From positions 6,746-70,745 of the forward strand of contig CAZMSC010000005.1 of the NCBI GenBank assembly GCA_964568845.1: a stretch of DNA of 64,000 nucleotides, written 5' to 3'. This DNA is from DTBU01 sp964568845. Its GTDB lineage: Archaea; Thermoproteota; CALKCG01; B24. Position 1 is the stretch's first letter. Every line of letters begins with the position of its first letter. Made by a program: the position numbers and the translations under genes. The notes beneath the pieces were generated by a model that saw only the letters and a list, made by a program, of their open reading frames with translations, had not been told where the DNA came from and searched no databases. Shown in pieces: positions 35,260 to 44,099 of this stretch.

Positions 35260-37080
35260 ATGGCCTGGCACATCATGCATCAGGCTGAGAGGGCCACGGA
35301 TGAGAAACCGGTTGAAGTCCCAACATCTACCCTACTTAAATGGTTTCTTAAGATTTTAGCGCCGATGAAATTTACGGTTTTAGCTATCGTTGCAATTTCA
35401 ATAGTCACCATAGGTTTAAACGTAGTAACACCATATCTCAGCAAACTAATAATAGATAGGGGAATCGTAGCCATGGATGCTAACGCATTGGTCTTCTATA
35501 CAATTTTAGCAATTTTGGCTATCGCTACAGGGACTCTTCTAACAGCGCTCAGAAGGTATTTGACAGCTTACCTAAACCAGAGGCTTTTATTCGATTTAAG
35601 AAGTAAAACGTTTCAGCATCTAATGGAGATCGATGTACACTATGTATCTCAAAGACCATCTGGCAGGATAATATCCTTAGTGACTAACGATATAGCGGCG
35701 ATGGGTGAAGTCGTCTCAATGGGCGCTATAGAATTCCTGGTAAGTGCATCTACAATAATAGGTGCTATATACATGATGGCAACCATGCACCTGACACTTA
35801 CGCTGGCTGTTGCGTCAACAATACCCATAATGTTCCTCCTTACAAGGTTCTTCGCAAAGAAGGCTCGTGAGGTATTTAGAGAAACTAGGGTTAAGGTAAG
35901 CCAGCTGACCAGCAGTGTTGAACAGAGCGTATCTGGTGTCAGGGTTGCTCAAGCATTTACAGAGCGTAGAAATATCGACGCTCAATCGTTTGAACGTATA
36001 AGCCGTGAAACGATGGCTACGAGGGTGAAGGCAATATTGATATCTTCGCTCATACGTCCATCTTTAGACTCCGTTAGAGCTCTATCTTTCGCAATACTTA
36101 TAGGTTATGGCGGTTTACTGATAGTTTCACACGAGTTTACTATAGGTGGGCTTTTAGCCTTTTACGGTTACACCGAGTCCTTCTTCAGACCCATAATGAT
36201 GGTCGTAATGTTCTATACAACTCTCCAGTCTGCTCTGGCTGCTGCTGAAAGAGTCTACATTTTCCTAAACTCAGAGCCAGCCGTTAAAGACGCTCCCTAC
36301 GCTAAGGATTTAGAAATCAACAATGGTGAAATAGTTGTCGAAAACGTCAGCTTCGGTTACGGTTCAAACAATGTATTTGAAAACATAAGCTTTAAAGTTA
36401 AAGCTGGAGAGATCCTGGCTGTCGTTGGTCCTACAGGTGCAGGTAAGACAACGCTGGCAAACCTCATAATGAGACTCTACGATCCTCAGGAAGGACGTAT
36501 ATTGATCGATGGTCACGACCTTAGAGAATTCACCCTTAGATCTCTACGTAAGGCTACGGCTCTAGTGCCTCAGGAACCGATACTTTTCAACGACACGATC
36601 TTTGAGAACATTAGGGCTGGATTTCCAGAAGCGTCTAGAGAACAAGTTGAAGGCATTATTAAATCGCTGGGTCTTGAAAAACTCATAGAAAACCTTCCTC
36701 AAGGTTATGATACAGTGGTAACCCCTGGCGGTGAGAATCTTTCAGTAGGTCAGAGACAGCTTATAAGCTTCGCAAGAGCTATGCTCAAGAATCCGAAAAT
36801 TCTGATCCTAGATGAAGCTACTAGTAGTTTGGATTCAAGAACAGAATCTATGATCCAAGAAGCTATGGTTAAACTTCTAGAAGGGAGGACCTGTATAATC
36901 ATCGCCCATAGACTCGCAACCGTTAAACTCGCAAACAGGATAATAGTCTTAGATAACGGTAGAATAGTTGAAGAAGGTACTCATGAACAGCTTCTGAGGA
37001 AAGGAGGCCTTTACGCGAAACTCTATGAAACACAGTTCGGCGTCCCAGCTCAGCCTTTGATCGGCTCGAGTCAAGTATAA
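35260..37080 (+). CDS. ABC exporter half-transporter, catalytic partner
   Basis: The ATG at 35260 follows GGGAGGTG and gives 606 residues; the frame opens upstream at 35236. It has six membrane segments, Walker A GPTGAGKTT, a non-standard signature LSVGQ, Walker B ILILDEATSS with the catalytic Glu, and the switch His in AHRLAT. Paired with the previous protein, the LSVGQ motif falls at the degenerate site and the ordinary LSGGQ of the partner completes the working site. Operon: arsR-like regulator, degenerate half, this half. Confidence 0.92.
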   Translation: MAWHIMHQAERATDEKPVEVPTSTLLKWFLKILAPMKFTVLAIVAISIVTIGLNVVTPYLSKLIIDRGIVAMDANALVFYTILAILAIATGTLLTALRRYLTAYLNQRLLFDLRSKTFQHLMEIDVHYVSQRPSGRIISLVTNDIAAMGEVVSMGAIEFLVSASTIIGAIYMMATMHLTLTLAVASTIPIMFLLTRFFAKKAREVFRETRVKVSQLTSSVEQSVSGVRVAQAFTERRNIDAQSFERISRETMATRVKAILISSLIRPSLDSVRALSFAILIGYGGLLIVSHEFTIGGLLAFYGYTESFFRPIMMVVMFYTTLQSALAAAERVYIFLNSEPAVKDAPYAKDLEINNGEIVVENVSFGYGSNNVFENISFKVKAGEILAVVGPTGAGKTTLANLIMRLYDPQEGRILIDGHDLREFTLRSLRKATALVPQEPILFNDTIFENIRAGFPEASREQVEGIIKSLGLEKLIENLPQGYDTVVTPGGENLSVGQRQLISFARAMLKNPKILILDEATSSLDSRTESMIQEAMVKLLEGRTCIIIAHRLATVKLANRIIVLDNGRIVEEGTHEQLLRKGGLYAKLYETQFGVPAQPLIGSSQV

Positions 37081-37090
37081 ATCAATAAAT

Positions 37091-37106
37091 TTTTTTATAT
37101 AAAAAA
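37091..37106. promoter_or_regulatory. T-run / TATA palindrome after the ABC operon
   Basis: TTTTTTATATAAAAAA is a perfect 16-bp palindrome 11 bases after the ABC stop. The T-run could end the ABC transcript, and the central TATATA could be the promoter of the next gene, with a start near 37127. Confidence 0.45.
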
Positions 37107-37150
37107 GTGTACAAAATTTATTTACCCGCATCCCATTATTCTTCCTAAGA

Positions 37151-37480
37151 ATGGAGGAGCCAGTAATAGTCCTCGATGCTATGATACCATACTATATTAA
37201 GGCTTACCTTAAAGTCCTAGGATACGTTAACGTTTACCATTTAAACGATATATATCCTCCGAACGTGGAGGATGACAATATTCGACAATTTGTAGAATCG
37301 AATGAGGCGGTCCTCATAACAAGAGACAGAAAACACTTCAATAGTCTTAAAAGAGGCAAGGTTCTAATCCTCGAAAAAGAAGACCCCTACTGGATGTTTA
37401 AAGAGGTTCTAGAAGGTTTAATGCTCATGGGTCTATCACCGCGATTTGATAGGATTAAAGTAAACGGTGGAGCAGAATAG
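37151..37480 (+). CDS. PIN-like DUF5615-type protein
   Basis: The 109-residue protein begins IVLDAMIPYYIKAYLKVLGY and has VEDDNIRQFVESNEAVLITRDRKHF, the acidic layout of the DUF5615/Mut7-C-like branch of the PIN superfamily. Such proteins are predicted ribonucleases, often toxin-like. No antitoxin-type gene adjoins it, so it is an orphan or acts alone. Confidence 0.7.
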   Translation: MEEPVIVLDAMIPYYIKAYLKVLGYVNVYHLNDIYPPNVEDDNIRQFVESNEAVLITRDRKHFNSLKRGKVLILEKEDPYWMFKEVLEGLMLMGLSPRFDRIKVNGGAE

Positions 37481-37577
37481 CTACTATTTTAAGCTTTTAC
37501 ATTAGACTTTCATAGTTTCTATTGAAGATTGTAGCTTTCCATAGAGAAAGTGTTGGGCAAATCTGACGGTGGGAAGA

Positions 37578-38066
37578 ATGTGCAGTAAAGGATGTTACAG
37601 TTTAATACTGAGGGTTTGGAAGCCTTTAACAGTTAAAATTGGAGCTTTAGGTTACGTGAGATTTGATGAAGGTTTCTACGTTTACGTCGGTTCTGCCCTT
37701 GGATCTAAAGCTCAAAGCCTTGAAAATCGCCTTAAGAGGCATTTATCCGGTCATAAAAAGATTAAGTGGCATATAGACTTTCTACTTTCAAACGAAGGCG
37801 TCTCTATAGAGAGAGTGATAGTATGTAAGACTATAGATAGGGTTGAATGTCTAGTGGCTAAGGAAATCGCAAAAATCGGGCTTCATAATCCTCAGCTTAA
37901 AGGTTTCGGGTCTTCAGATTGTAAGTTCGGTTGCTTCAGCCATATAATATATTTAGGCGCTTCTATGGCTGTTGAAGAGGCTGTTACGAAGGTTTTAAAT
38001 GCTTATAATAGGTCTTCTCTTAAAGCTGAGATTTTATCGTCGGAAGATTTAAGAGGAGATTGCTGA
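37578..38066 (+). CDS. GIY-YIG nuclease-like DUF123 protein
   Basis: The protein has GYVRFDEGFYVYVGSALG, the GIY-YIG core, then RLKRHLSG, KWHIDFLL and the late FGSSDCKFGCFSHIIYL motif that defines DUF123. The ATG at 37578 follows GGTGGG and gives 162 residues; a GTG at 37569 is also possible. These proteins are predicted structure-specific endonucleases of unproven role. It ends 23 bases before the aIF5A start. Confidence 0.85.
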   Translation: MCSKGCYSLILRVWKPLTVKIGALGYVRFDEGFYVYVGSALGSKAQSLENRLKRHLSGHKKIKWHIDFLLSNEGVSIERVIVCKTIDRVECLVAKEIAKIGLHNPQLKGFGSSDCKFGCFSHIIYLGASMAVEEAVTKVLNAYNRSSLKAEILSSEDLRGDC

Positions 38067-38089
38067 TATTTTTATGTTGGTGCTTGCTG

Positions 38090-38482
38090 ATGAGTCGACC
38101 AGCTGAAATAGGCTCTCTTAAAGAAGGTATGTATGTGATCATAGATGGTGAGCCGTCGAGAGTGGTCACTATGGAAAAGTCGAAGCCTGGTAAACATGGA
38201 AGTGCTAAAGTTAGACTAGTAGCCATAGGAGTTTTCGACGGTGTTAAAAGGAGCATAGTGTCACCTGTAGACGCTAAAGTAGATGTACCTATGATAGATA
38301 AGCGTAATGGTCAGGTAATATCCGTCAGTGGGAACATAGCTCAAATCATGGACTTAGAGAACTTTGAAGTCTTAGAAGTGACGGGTATTGAAACCGAGCT
38401 TCTAGATAAGCTAAAGCCATCGGTTGAAGTGGAGTATTGGATGATTATGGGTAGACCTAAGCTCATAAGAGTTAAAAGCTGA
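38090..38482 (+). CDS. Translation factor aIF5A
   Basis: The ATG at 38090 gives 130 residues starting MSRPAEIGSLKEGMYV. The hypusination loop reads EKSKPGKHGSAK, with Lys35 as the modified residue. A C-terminal OB domain follows. aIF5A helps peptide-bond formation at stalling sequences. The frame extends 10 residues upstream into hydrophobic residues unlike the family, so I reject the earlier start. No deoxyhypusine synthase gene is in the window. Confidence 0.95.
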   Translation: MSRPAEIGSLKEGMYVIIDGEPSRVVTMEKSKPGKHGSAKVRLVAIGVFDGVKRSIVSPVDAKVDVPMIDKRNGQVISVSGNIAQIMDLENFEVLEVTGIETELLDKLKPSVEVEYWMIMGRPKLIRVKS

Positions 38483-38525
38483 TAATAGGCTCAACTTTGT
38501 AAAAGCCTTCCCCTATCAGCATCAT

Positions 38526-38867
38526 CTACGCATATTCTCTCCATACATATCCGCAGTTTTTACACCTGAAGAATTGAGTCGGCGCTTCATCTGCACTCCT
38601 GGTCTGCATGATCCACCAGTATGCTTTTCCATATCCACATTTAGGGCATTCAACATCCGTAGTAGGCAATGTGGATAAATCCGCATCCTCCTTTGGTATG
38701 ACTACTAACGTCTCTTTCCCCATCTTTGTTTGATTCTCATACTTAGCCTGTAGAGTTTTAACCCTCCTAAGTTCTTCATATCCACATTTAAGACATGCTA
38801 GCTTCACACCTTCATCTGCGCGCTTAATTATCATTCTAGCTCCACACTTAGGGCAAAACTCCATCAA
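38526..38867 (-). CDS. tfs: Transcription factor S (TFIIS-like)
   Basis: The 113-residue protein has an N-terminal zinc ribbon (CPKCGARM, CLKCGY) and a C-terminal zinc ribbon (CPKCGYG, CKNCGY). The hairpin RSADEAPTQFF carries the Asp-Glu pair that inserts into the polymerase and stimulates cleavage of backtracked RNA. Length is standard. It is the last gene of the long minus-strand information-processing cluster. Confidence 0.95.
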   Translation of the reverse strand: MMEFCPKCGARMIIKRADEGVKLACLKCGYEELRRVKTLQAKYENQTKMGKETLVVIPKEDADLSTLPTTDVECPKCGYGKAYWWIMQTRSADEAPTQFFRCKNCGYVWREYA

Positions 38868-38891
38868 TTCTCTTCTCTGAAGAGAAAGAGA

Positions 38892-39320
38892 CTAGCCTCT
38901 TTTAAATTTTTCCTCTAAGGCAGATTTGAGTTTGGAGGCAACTTTTAAAACCTCAGGTTCACCGTCTATCGAAGTTACACGAATTATTCTAAGGGCATTC
39001 TCTCTATCTACACCATAGGATTTTACGTTGCCTAACTCATCCAAGCATAATACGGGTATACTGGTCTCCCTCCAAAGTTCTTCACAGTTAAATCCATCCT
39101 TAGACTTTAAGATTAAAACCCTCAACTGTTTGAAGTGCTTATTCTCTCTAATAAGCTTTGGAAGTCCATACTTTTCAACCTCTTCGGTTTTGAAGTATAA
39201 TATACCGTCCATGATGGAAGAACCTCTATATACTACACCTAGAACATCTACTCTATGGTTTAAAGATACCTTGGTTAAACCTAAAACTCTAATCTCCTTT
39301 TTAACAGTCTTTATCGGCAT
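38892..39320 (-). CDS. DUF99-like protein (endonuclease-V-like fold), short form
   Basis: The 142-residue protein has RVLGLTKVSLNHRVDVLGVVYRGSSIMDGILY, QLRVLILKSKDGFNCEELW and TSIPVLCLDE, which follow the strand order of DUF99. The family is usually near 190 residues with an acidic first motif (GIDDGPF-type); here that motif reads GLTKVSL, so the metal site looks lost. It may be a non-catalytic RNA- or DNA-binding relative. It overlaps the next upstream gene by 20 bases. Confidence 0.65.
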   Translation of the reverse strand: MPIKTVKKEIRVLGLTKVSLNHRVDVLGVVYRGSSIMDGILYFKTEEVEKYGLPKLIRENKHFKQLRVLILKSKDGFNCEELWRETSIPVLCLDELGNVKSYGVDRENALRIIRVTSIDGEPEVLKVASKLKSALEEKFKRG

Positions 39321-39675
39321 TTTCCGTTAAATCCCCCATGATCTTCTCTATGAGATTTTTAAATGCATTAACGGGGTTGTCAATATCATTCATAATTATT
39401 TCTACAAACTCATCTGTTGTCATGATTTCTTCAAGCCATGCGTAGGCTATTATGGCTTCAGCGCAGTCGCCTGCGGCTTTTCTATCCGTTCTCCTAGGTA
39501 TGAAGCTTCTTAGTCTAGATCTTCTAACGGCTTCGGCGAGCACTTTATTATCCATTCTCAAACCGGCAGGCTTACCTAGGCTCCTTGTAACGGCTAGACT
39601 GAAGAGAAAATTGACTAGGGAATCTCCGAAGCTCGCCAACCCCTTATCTCGAAGAATGTTTTCGACTTTCTTCAA
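39301..39675 (-). CDS. RNase III-like small protein
   Basis: The 124-residue protein has LASFGDSLVNFLFSLAVTRSLG and AAGDCAEAIIAYAWLEEI, which match the paired acidic signatures of the RNase III catalytic fold in the short archaeal family lacking a dsRNA-binding domain. It lies in the RpoL-TFS cluster between rpoL and the DUF99-like gene. Cleavage target unknown. Confidence 0.7.
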   Translation of the reverse strand: MKKVENILRDKGLASFGDSLVNFLFSLAVTRSLGKPAGLRMDNKVLAEAVRRSRLRSFIPRRTDRKAAGDCAEAIIAYAWLEEIMTTDEFVEIIMNDIDNPVNAFKNLIEKIMGDLTENADKDC

Positions 39676-39691
39676 ATATTAGCCTCTCACG

Positions 39692-39982
39692 CTACTTCTC
39701 AACATCTCCGTAGGCTTCGAGGAAACGGCTTTCAAGTTCTTTAAGTTTAGCGTTTAGGTTTTTCACGCCATCTTTTAAAACGGTGCCTACTTCATTACCC
39801 GAAGTAACTCTCAGCATGAACGTAGCTTTAGGCATCAATGGATGGGAGACGTTATATCCTACAAATTCAACTCTAGGGTCTTCTAGGAAGATGCTTTGAA
39901 GGGCTCCTAAAAAAGTATGTCCCTCATCTTCTATTTCAAGCTCAACTTCTCTATCTTTAAGCTTTAAAACTCGAATTTTCAA
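39692..39982 (-). CDS. rpoL: RNA polymerase subunit L (Rpb11-like)
   Basis: The protein has the Rpb11/AC19-type fold: EVELEIEDEGHTFLGALQSIFLEDPRVEFVGYNVSHPL. RpoL pairs with RpoD to nucleate polymerase assembly. The TTG at 39982 follows GAGGTG and overlaps the Csl4 stop, giving 96 residues; the frame extends to a GTG at 39991 but the Shine-Dalgarno position favours the TTG. Confidence 0.92.
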   Translation of the reverse strand: MKIRVLKLKDREVELEIEDEGHTFLGALQSIFLEDPRVEFVGYNVSHPLMPKATFMLRVTSGNEVGTVLKDGVKNLNAKLKELESRFLEAYGDVEK

Positions 39983-40557
39983 GTAAACCACCTCAATCTG
40001 ATAATGCCATAGTCATTAGCAGTCTTACGGTTTTCAATATTGCCGCAAATCAGACATTTAAGTTCTTTACCGCTTCTTACCAATACTCCTCTACACTTCG
40101 TACATAGGGCGTAAACTACCCCAAACTCTGGACCATGTATTTTTAAATGGTAGACGTCATTATTGTAGCCTAACACTTCGCACTTCACCACATCTCCTGG
40201 TTTAAGTAAGCTTCTGATACTCCTCGTATTATCTATGTTAGACGTCCTAATATGTATTAAACCTGAGAAATAATCGTTGAGTAATCTATTGTTAACAGAT
40301 ATTATCATGGCTGACGCGTTCTTTTCAGACACCGATACGACAACAGCATATACTATATCTCTGGGTTTTGGAAGTAAAATCCGTTTTGTCGTTTTTACAC
40401 TAACCGTGTGCCTTTCAATGTCTTCTTCTAAAAAGCCAAATAAAGACGAAACTATTTCGTTATTATACTCGTAAGTGCCGTTATGAGGAATATACTCTTC
40501 TACAACACCTATTTTATCGCCCGGGACGACGACTTTCCCCCTCGATTTTCCTATCAA
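39979..40557 (-). CDS. csl4: Exosome subunit Csl4
   Basis: The protein has the N-terminal VVPGDKIGVVEEYIPHNGTYEY, a central S1 RNA-binding domain (about 60-150) and a C-terminal zinc ribbon (CTKCRGV, CLICGN). Csl4 forms part of the RNA-entry cap of the archaeal exosome. The TTG at 40557 follows GAGGTGG; a TTG at 40572 inside the upstream methylase gene is an alternative. It overlaps the methylase gene end. Confidence 0.92.
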   Translation of the reverse strand: MIGKSRGKVVVPGDKIGVVEEYIPHNGTYEYNNEIVSSLFGFLEEDIERHTVSVKTTKRILLPKPRDIVYAVVVSVSEKNASAMIISVNNRLLNDYFSGLIHIRTSNIDNTRSIRSLLKPGDVVKCEVLGYNNDVYHLKIHGPEFGVVYALCTKCRGVLVRSGKELKCLICGNIENRKTANDYGIIRLRWFT

Positions 40558-41182
40558 ATGAACCCACCTCAATCCGATACACGTTTACCTGGAACACGTA
40601 AGACCTTTTCCTATGGAATTCAAACATCTTAGGTATGCTTATTGAAGATTTGAATACGGTTGAAATCGAACCACCATATTTTTCTACAATCCTCCTAATA
40701 AACTCATCAGTTTCACTTTTATGAATGGTGTATATGATATGGCCGATCTCTAAAGCCTTTCTTAGAAAAATGCTATCTGCTCCTCTAAACCCCGTTCCAA
40801 ACGGAGGATTTTGAATAACGGTATCACAACGTCCTTCAAGTTTAGCCACGTCGCACAAAACCCAGTCGACTTTATCTGAAACTCCGGCTTCAACGGCATT
40901 CGATTTGGCTACTTTTAGAGCAATCCTATCTATGTCAAAACCTACCGCATAATTGGCGCCTAGAATGGAAGACCCTATAGCCAGTCTACCAGTTCCACAT
41001 CCTAAGTCAAATACAATTTTACCTAGAATATCACCGTAGACATATGTAGCTACTGATAGAATCCTAGCTGCTAAGTCTGCTGGTATCGTATACTGCTCTA
41101 GAAATCTGCTAGGCGATGGATGCGCTTTAAGCCGCTCCAACAGCATTTCAAGCTCTCTACGCTTAAGAATATTCTCCAACAT
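40514..41182 (-). CDS. METTL5-like adenine methyltransferase
   Basis: The 222-residue protein has the SAM motif FDLGCGTGRLAIG (about 60-72) and the catalytic NPPFGT, as in N6-adenine rRNA methylases. METTL5 methylates small-subunit rRNA in eukaryotes with TRMT112; archaeal members are assumed similar. The ATG at 41182 follows GGGAGGA and overlaps the Dph2 stop by 20 bases. Confidence 0.9.
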   Translation of the reverse strand: MLENILKRRELEMLLERLKAHPSPSRFLEQYTIPADLAARILSVATYVYGDILGKIVFDLGCGTGRLAIGSSILGANYAVGFDIDRIALKVAKSNAVEAGVSDKVDWVLCDVAKLEGRCDTVIQNPPFGTGFRGADSIFLRKALEIGHIIYTIHKSETDEFIRRIVEKYGGSISTVFKSSISIPKMFEFHRKRSYVFQVNVYRIEVGSFDRKIEGESRRPGR

Positions 41183-42167
41183 ATTCCTCCCAGCTGATTA
41201 AACCCAAAGTCACTAAAAGCTCGGCCGGATTTAAAATAGGTCTACTTATCCTCTCCGAATCTTCTATTGAAAGTCTTGGACAAGCCGTATTAACGAATGC
41301 GTCTATCCATGTGTAAGCTTCTAAGAAGTCTGGGCTTAAGTAGGTGAATCCTATAATGTAAGCCTCTCTACCAGTGGCTTCAATGAGTTTTTTAATTCCT
41401 TCAGCAAGCTCAAGTCTGAACTGTCCAGGTTCAAGTCCAACCAGCACTCCAAAAACTTTCCCCGTTCTAGCTTTAACTATCGATGCGTAGATCTTCCTCA
41501 GGTATTTACGCTTCAGCTCTGACATATCACTAAGTGAGCACGTTATCGGATTTAACGCTAAAACCTTTTTATTAGTCAGTAGTGCTAAACCTAATGGGTG
41601 GAAGCCTCCATCCCCTATGAAGAGGAAGAAATCCACATATTCTTCGACGTTTAAAGGAGCTGTATAATTGCATCCTAATACTTGACCCGGATATTTAACA
41701 CCTACACCGCTTCCTATTAAGACTTTTAAACCCCAATTTTCAAGAATGCTCCGTACTTTTTCTAAACACCCTACAAACTGAAGGTTTGAAAATAACGCCA
41801 CTTTTGTACCGGCACTCTTAATCTGTCCCTCCAACCTGCTAACGCATTCTCCAACGGAGGAATCATACATGGCATCAAAGTATAGGACTGGTATATTCCT
41901 GTGTGAAACCATTTGGCTATGTCCAATGTGAATTATCGCATCTACTTTAAGCTTCTCAGCTTCGGTTAAAGCTATGTTGCAAGCACCGAAGCATGGATTT
42001 CCAGAAAGCGAAACAGCTACACCGCTCTCTCTAAGTCTATCGATCAGTTTCTTTAAATGAGGTCTTAAACCTTCAGGAGTTTGAATTAAAACCCGTTTAA
42101 AGCCTCTAGATACAACTTCTCTCTGGATCATCTCTTCTTCAAGCCTTAAATTAAAGAAGATAGACAC
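41163..42167 (-). CDS. dph2: Diphthamide synthase subunit Dph2
   Basis: The 334-residue protein has three Cys at the expected iron-sulfur positions: Cys59 in GNPCFGAC, Cys166 in VLGCNYT and Cys296 in NTACPRL. Dph2 is a non-classical radical SAM enzyme that transfers the 3-amino-3-carboxypropyl group to a His of elongation factor aEF2. It fits the surrounding translation and transcription cluster. The start is a GTG. Confidence 0.93.
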   Translation of the reverse strand: MSIFFNLRLEEEMIQREVVSRGFKRVLIQTPEGLRPHLKKLIDRLRESGVAVSLSGNPCFGACNIALTEAEKLKVDAIIHIGHSQMVSHRNIPVLYFDAMYDSSVGECVSRLEGQIKSAGTKVALFSNLQFVGCLEKVRSILENWGLKVLIGSGVGVKYPGQVLGCNYTAPLNVEEYVDFFLFIGDGGFHPLGLALLTNKKVLALNPITCSLSDMSELKRKYLRKIYASIVKARTGKVFGVLVGLEPGQFRLELAEGIKKLIEATGREAYIIGFTYLSPDFLEAYTWIDAFVNTACPRLSIEDSERISRPILNPAELLVTLGLISWEEYVGEYS

Positions 42168-42189
42168 CTCTAACTGTCCACTATGACGC

Positions 42190-42690
42190 CTATAGCGTTA
42201 TTAAATCGATCCGCGTGGGGATAGGCATTTTACTAGCTCCCCTTGTTAGAGCCTCTTTAGCGAAGCTCAAACCGTTTTCAGTGGTACGTAGAATCATTAT
42301 ATTCTGTCCCTTTTTAACTCTTGCAGCTAATCCAGCCGGTCTTCCAAATGCCCTACGCATTCCCTCTGAAAGCCTATCCGCCCCAGCCCCAGTCATGACT
42401 TTATGTTCTCTAAGCACGTGATGTGGATAAACAGATATTTTTAGAAAATAACCTTTGCCTCCGAGTTTTTCCTCCAGAAACTTATTAACAGCCATTCTGG
42501 CTGCTTCTAGAGCATTATGCCTTACCTGCGCATCTTCAAGTGCTATAAGTCTAGCCTCATACTTGAAATCTACATTGGGGTCTCCCATTGTAAGATGAAC
42601 TATCTTACTCTGAGGGGCTCCTCCGATGTACTCACGTCTAGTATATGCTGCTCCAGAAATCTTCCTAAAGTTTTTCGCCTTCAAAGCCAC
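42190..42690 (-). CDS. rpl10e: Large ribosomal subunit protein L10e (uL16)
   Basis: The 166-residue protein shows the uL16 fold: GAAYTRREYIGGAPQSKIV, VYPHHVLREHKVMTGAGADRLSEGMRRAFGRPAGLAARVKKGQNI. It sits near the A-site tRNA and P-loop of the large subunit. The GTG at 42690 overlaps the KsgA stop by ten bases. Confidence 0.96.
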   Translation of the reverse strand: MALKAKNFRKISGAAYTRREYIGGAPQSKIVHLTMGDPNVDFKYEARLIALEDAQVRHNALEAARMAVNKFLEEKLGGKGYFLKISVYPHHVLREHKVMTGAGADRLSEGMRRAFGRPAGLAARVKKGQNIMILRTTENGLSFAKEALTRGASKMPIPTRIDLITL

Positions 42691-43496
42691 TCACACTCAT
42701 TTCTATCTAGTTGGCTTCTTAAAAAACGTTCCGCAATTTCTAAGAAAACCTCTGGAGGGGTCTGATATACTCGGGTTTTAGAATCATAGTGTAACTCCAT
42801 GTTTGGAACTATCCTTTTAATGTAACTCGTTAGTTTTTTATTCCTTAGGGTAAAGGCTTCAGTTACAACTTTTTTAACGGTTTCGAACATTATTGGATCT
42901 AAAGTACGATCTTTACGTTTAAGTCTAACCACAACGCTTTTAACTTTACTTTTGGGGTAGAAGGCTTCTCCAGAAATCCTCTCCATTACCTCAACGTCGT
43001 AGTTTAAAGCCGTCAGAACGGTTAATCTACCATATTCTGAATCACCCGGCTCAGCATACAATTTTCGGGCAAACTCTTCCTGAAGAGTTAAAACAATAAT
43101 ATCTGGCCTTTCTTTGATGAGTTTTAGAATCATTGGAGTTGACATCGCATACGGAGGGTTTGAAACGACTTTATTAAACCCCTCGATTTTAATTTTAAGA
43201 AAATCACCCTCAATGATTTTTACATTAGACCAATCGGGGAATCTACTTTTTAAGTAGTTTACAAGTTTACGATCCAATTCAACAGCGTATACAATCTTGG
43301 CTTTTTCAGATAGAAGTTTCGTAAGAAGACCTATTCCAGCTCCAACTTCTAAAACAACATCTTCATTTGAAATATAAGCGTAATCTACGAGTCTACGTAG
43401 AAGCTCACCATCAACCATGAAGTGTTGTCCAAGCCTCTTACTAGGAGAAGCTATTCCAACCCTGATAAGTGTTTGAACAACCTCTTTAAAATCCAT
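42681..43496 (-). CDS. ksgA: rRNA adenine dimethyltransferase KsgA/Dim1
   Basis: The protein has GQHFMVD, SAM motif I LEVGAGIGLLT, and catalytic SNPPYAMS. It dimethylates the two adjacent adenines at the end of small-subunit rRNA. The ATG at 43496 follows AAAGGT and is preferred to the TTG at 43502 that overlaps the upstream stop; length is then 271. It is in the conserved order eL21, rpoF, DUF655, ksgA. Confidence 0.95.
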   Translation of the reverse strand: MDFKEVVQTLIRVGIASPSKRLGQHFMVDGELLRRLVDYAYISNEDVVLEVGAGIGLLTKLLSEKAKIVYAVELDRKLVNYLKSRFPDWSNVKIIEGDFLKIKIEGFNKVVSNPPYAMSTPMILKLIKERPDIIVLTLQEEFARKLYAEPGDSEYGRLTVLTALNYDVEVMERISGEAFYPKSKVKSVVVRLKRKDRTLDPIMFETVKKVVTEAFTLRNKKLTSYIKRIVPNMELHYDSKTRVYQTPPEVFLEIAERFLRSQLDRNECEWL

Positions 43497-43498
43497 GT

Positions 43499-44062
43499 TC
43501 AACCTTTCACGAAAAGCCTATACTTGGGGTTTTCTTCCATAAGCTCCTCTAAAATTCTCTTCGTTAAAAGTTTAACGGGGTCTGGTATTCCAGTCCGCTC
43601 TTTTACATCTTTAAAGGATTTAAAAGGGCTTATACTCCTCTCCCTCAATATGGATAACATGTACTTCTTCCCCACACCTGGTATCAACTCTAAAGCATGC
43701 ATCCTAGGACTTATGGGTTGAGATTTGTTGAAGAACTCTACAAACTCCTTCTCATTATCGGCTACTATCTTCTCTATTATTTCCGGGAGTTCTGCTTGAG
43801 CTGGTCCGGAAAGCTCATGGTAACTTAACCGTCCGGTTACAAACGCGATTTTACTTTCGGGTCCTCTGCTTAACGCCACTCTTTCGCCTACAGTCACGGA
43901 GATGTTCTTTTTAAGAACAGCCTCCAATAGCGTAAAATATTTCTCACCTATAATCTCCACTGTGTTGCCTACAAGTTGAACCATTTTCGGAGCCCTTCTA
44001 GAAGGATATGGAAGGATATTTAATATGTAACCGTAGTCCTCGTAGGTCTTTTGATACTTCAT
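43499..44062 (-). CDS. DUF655 protein with helix-hairpin-helix
   Basis: The protein has an OB-like N-terminal half (YGYILNILPYP..., GERVALSR) and a helix-hairpin-helix tail (LELIPGVGKKYMLSILRER). DUF655 lies between rpoF and ksgA in many archaea and is presumed to bind RNA. The ATG at 44062 is nine bases after GAGGTG, giving 187 residues; two upstream in-frame starts are closer to that site. Confidence 0.9.
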   Translation of the reverse strand: MKYQKTYEDYGYILNILPYPSRRAPKMVQLVGNTVEIIGEKYFTLLEAVLKKNISVTVGERVALSRGPESKIAFVTGRLSYHELSGPAQAELPEIIEKIVADNEKEFVEFFNKSQPISPRMHALELIPGVGKKYMLSILRERSISPFKSFKDVKERTGIPDPVKLLTKRILEELMEENPKYRLFVKG

Positions 44063-44099
44063 TAGCATTAACACCTCTAATTTTAAGTATTCAGATAAT

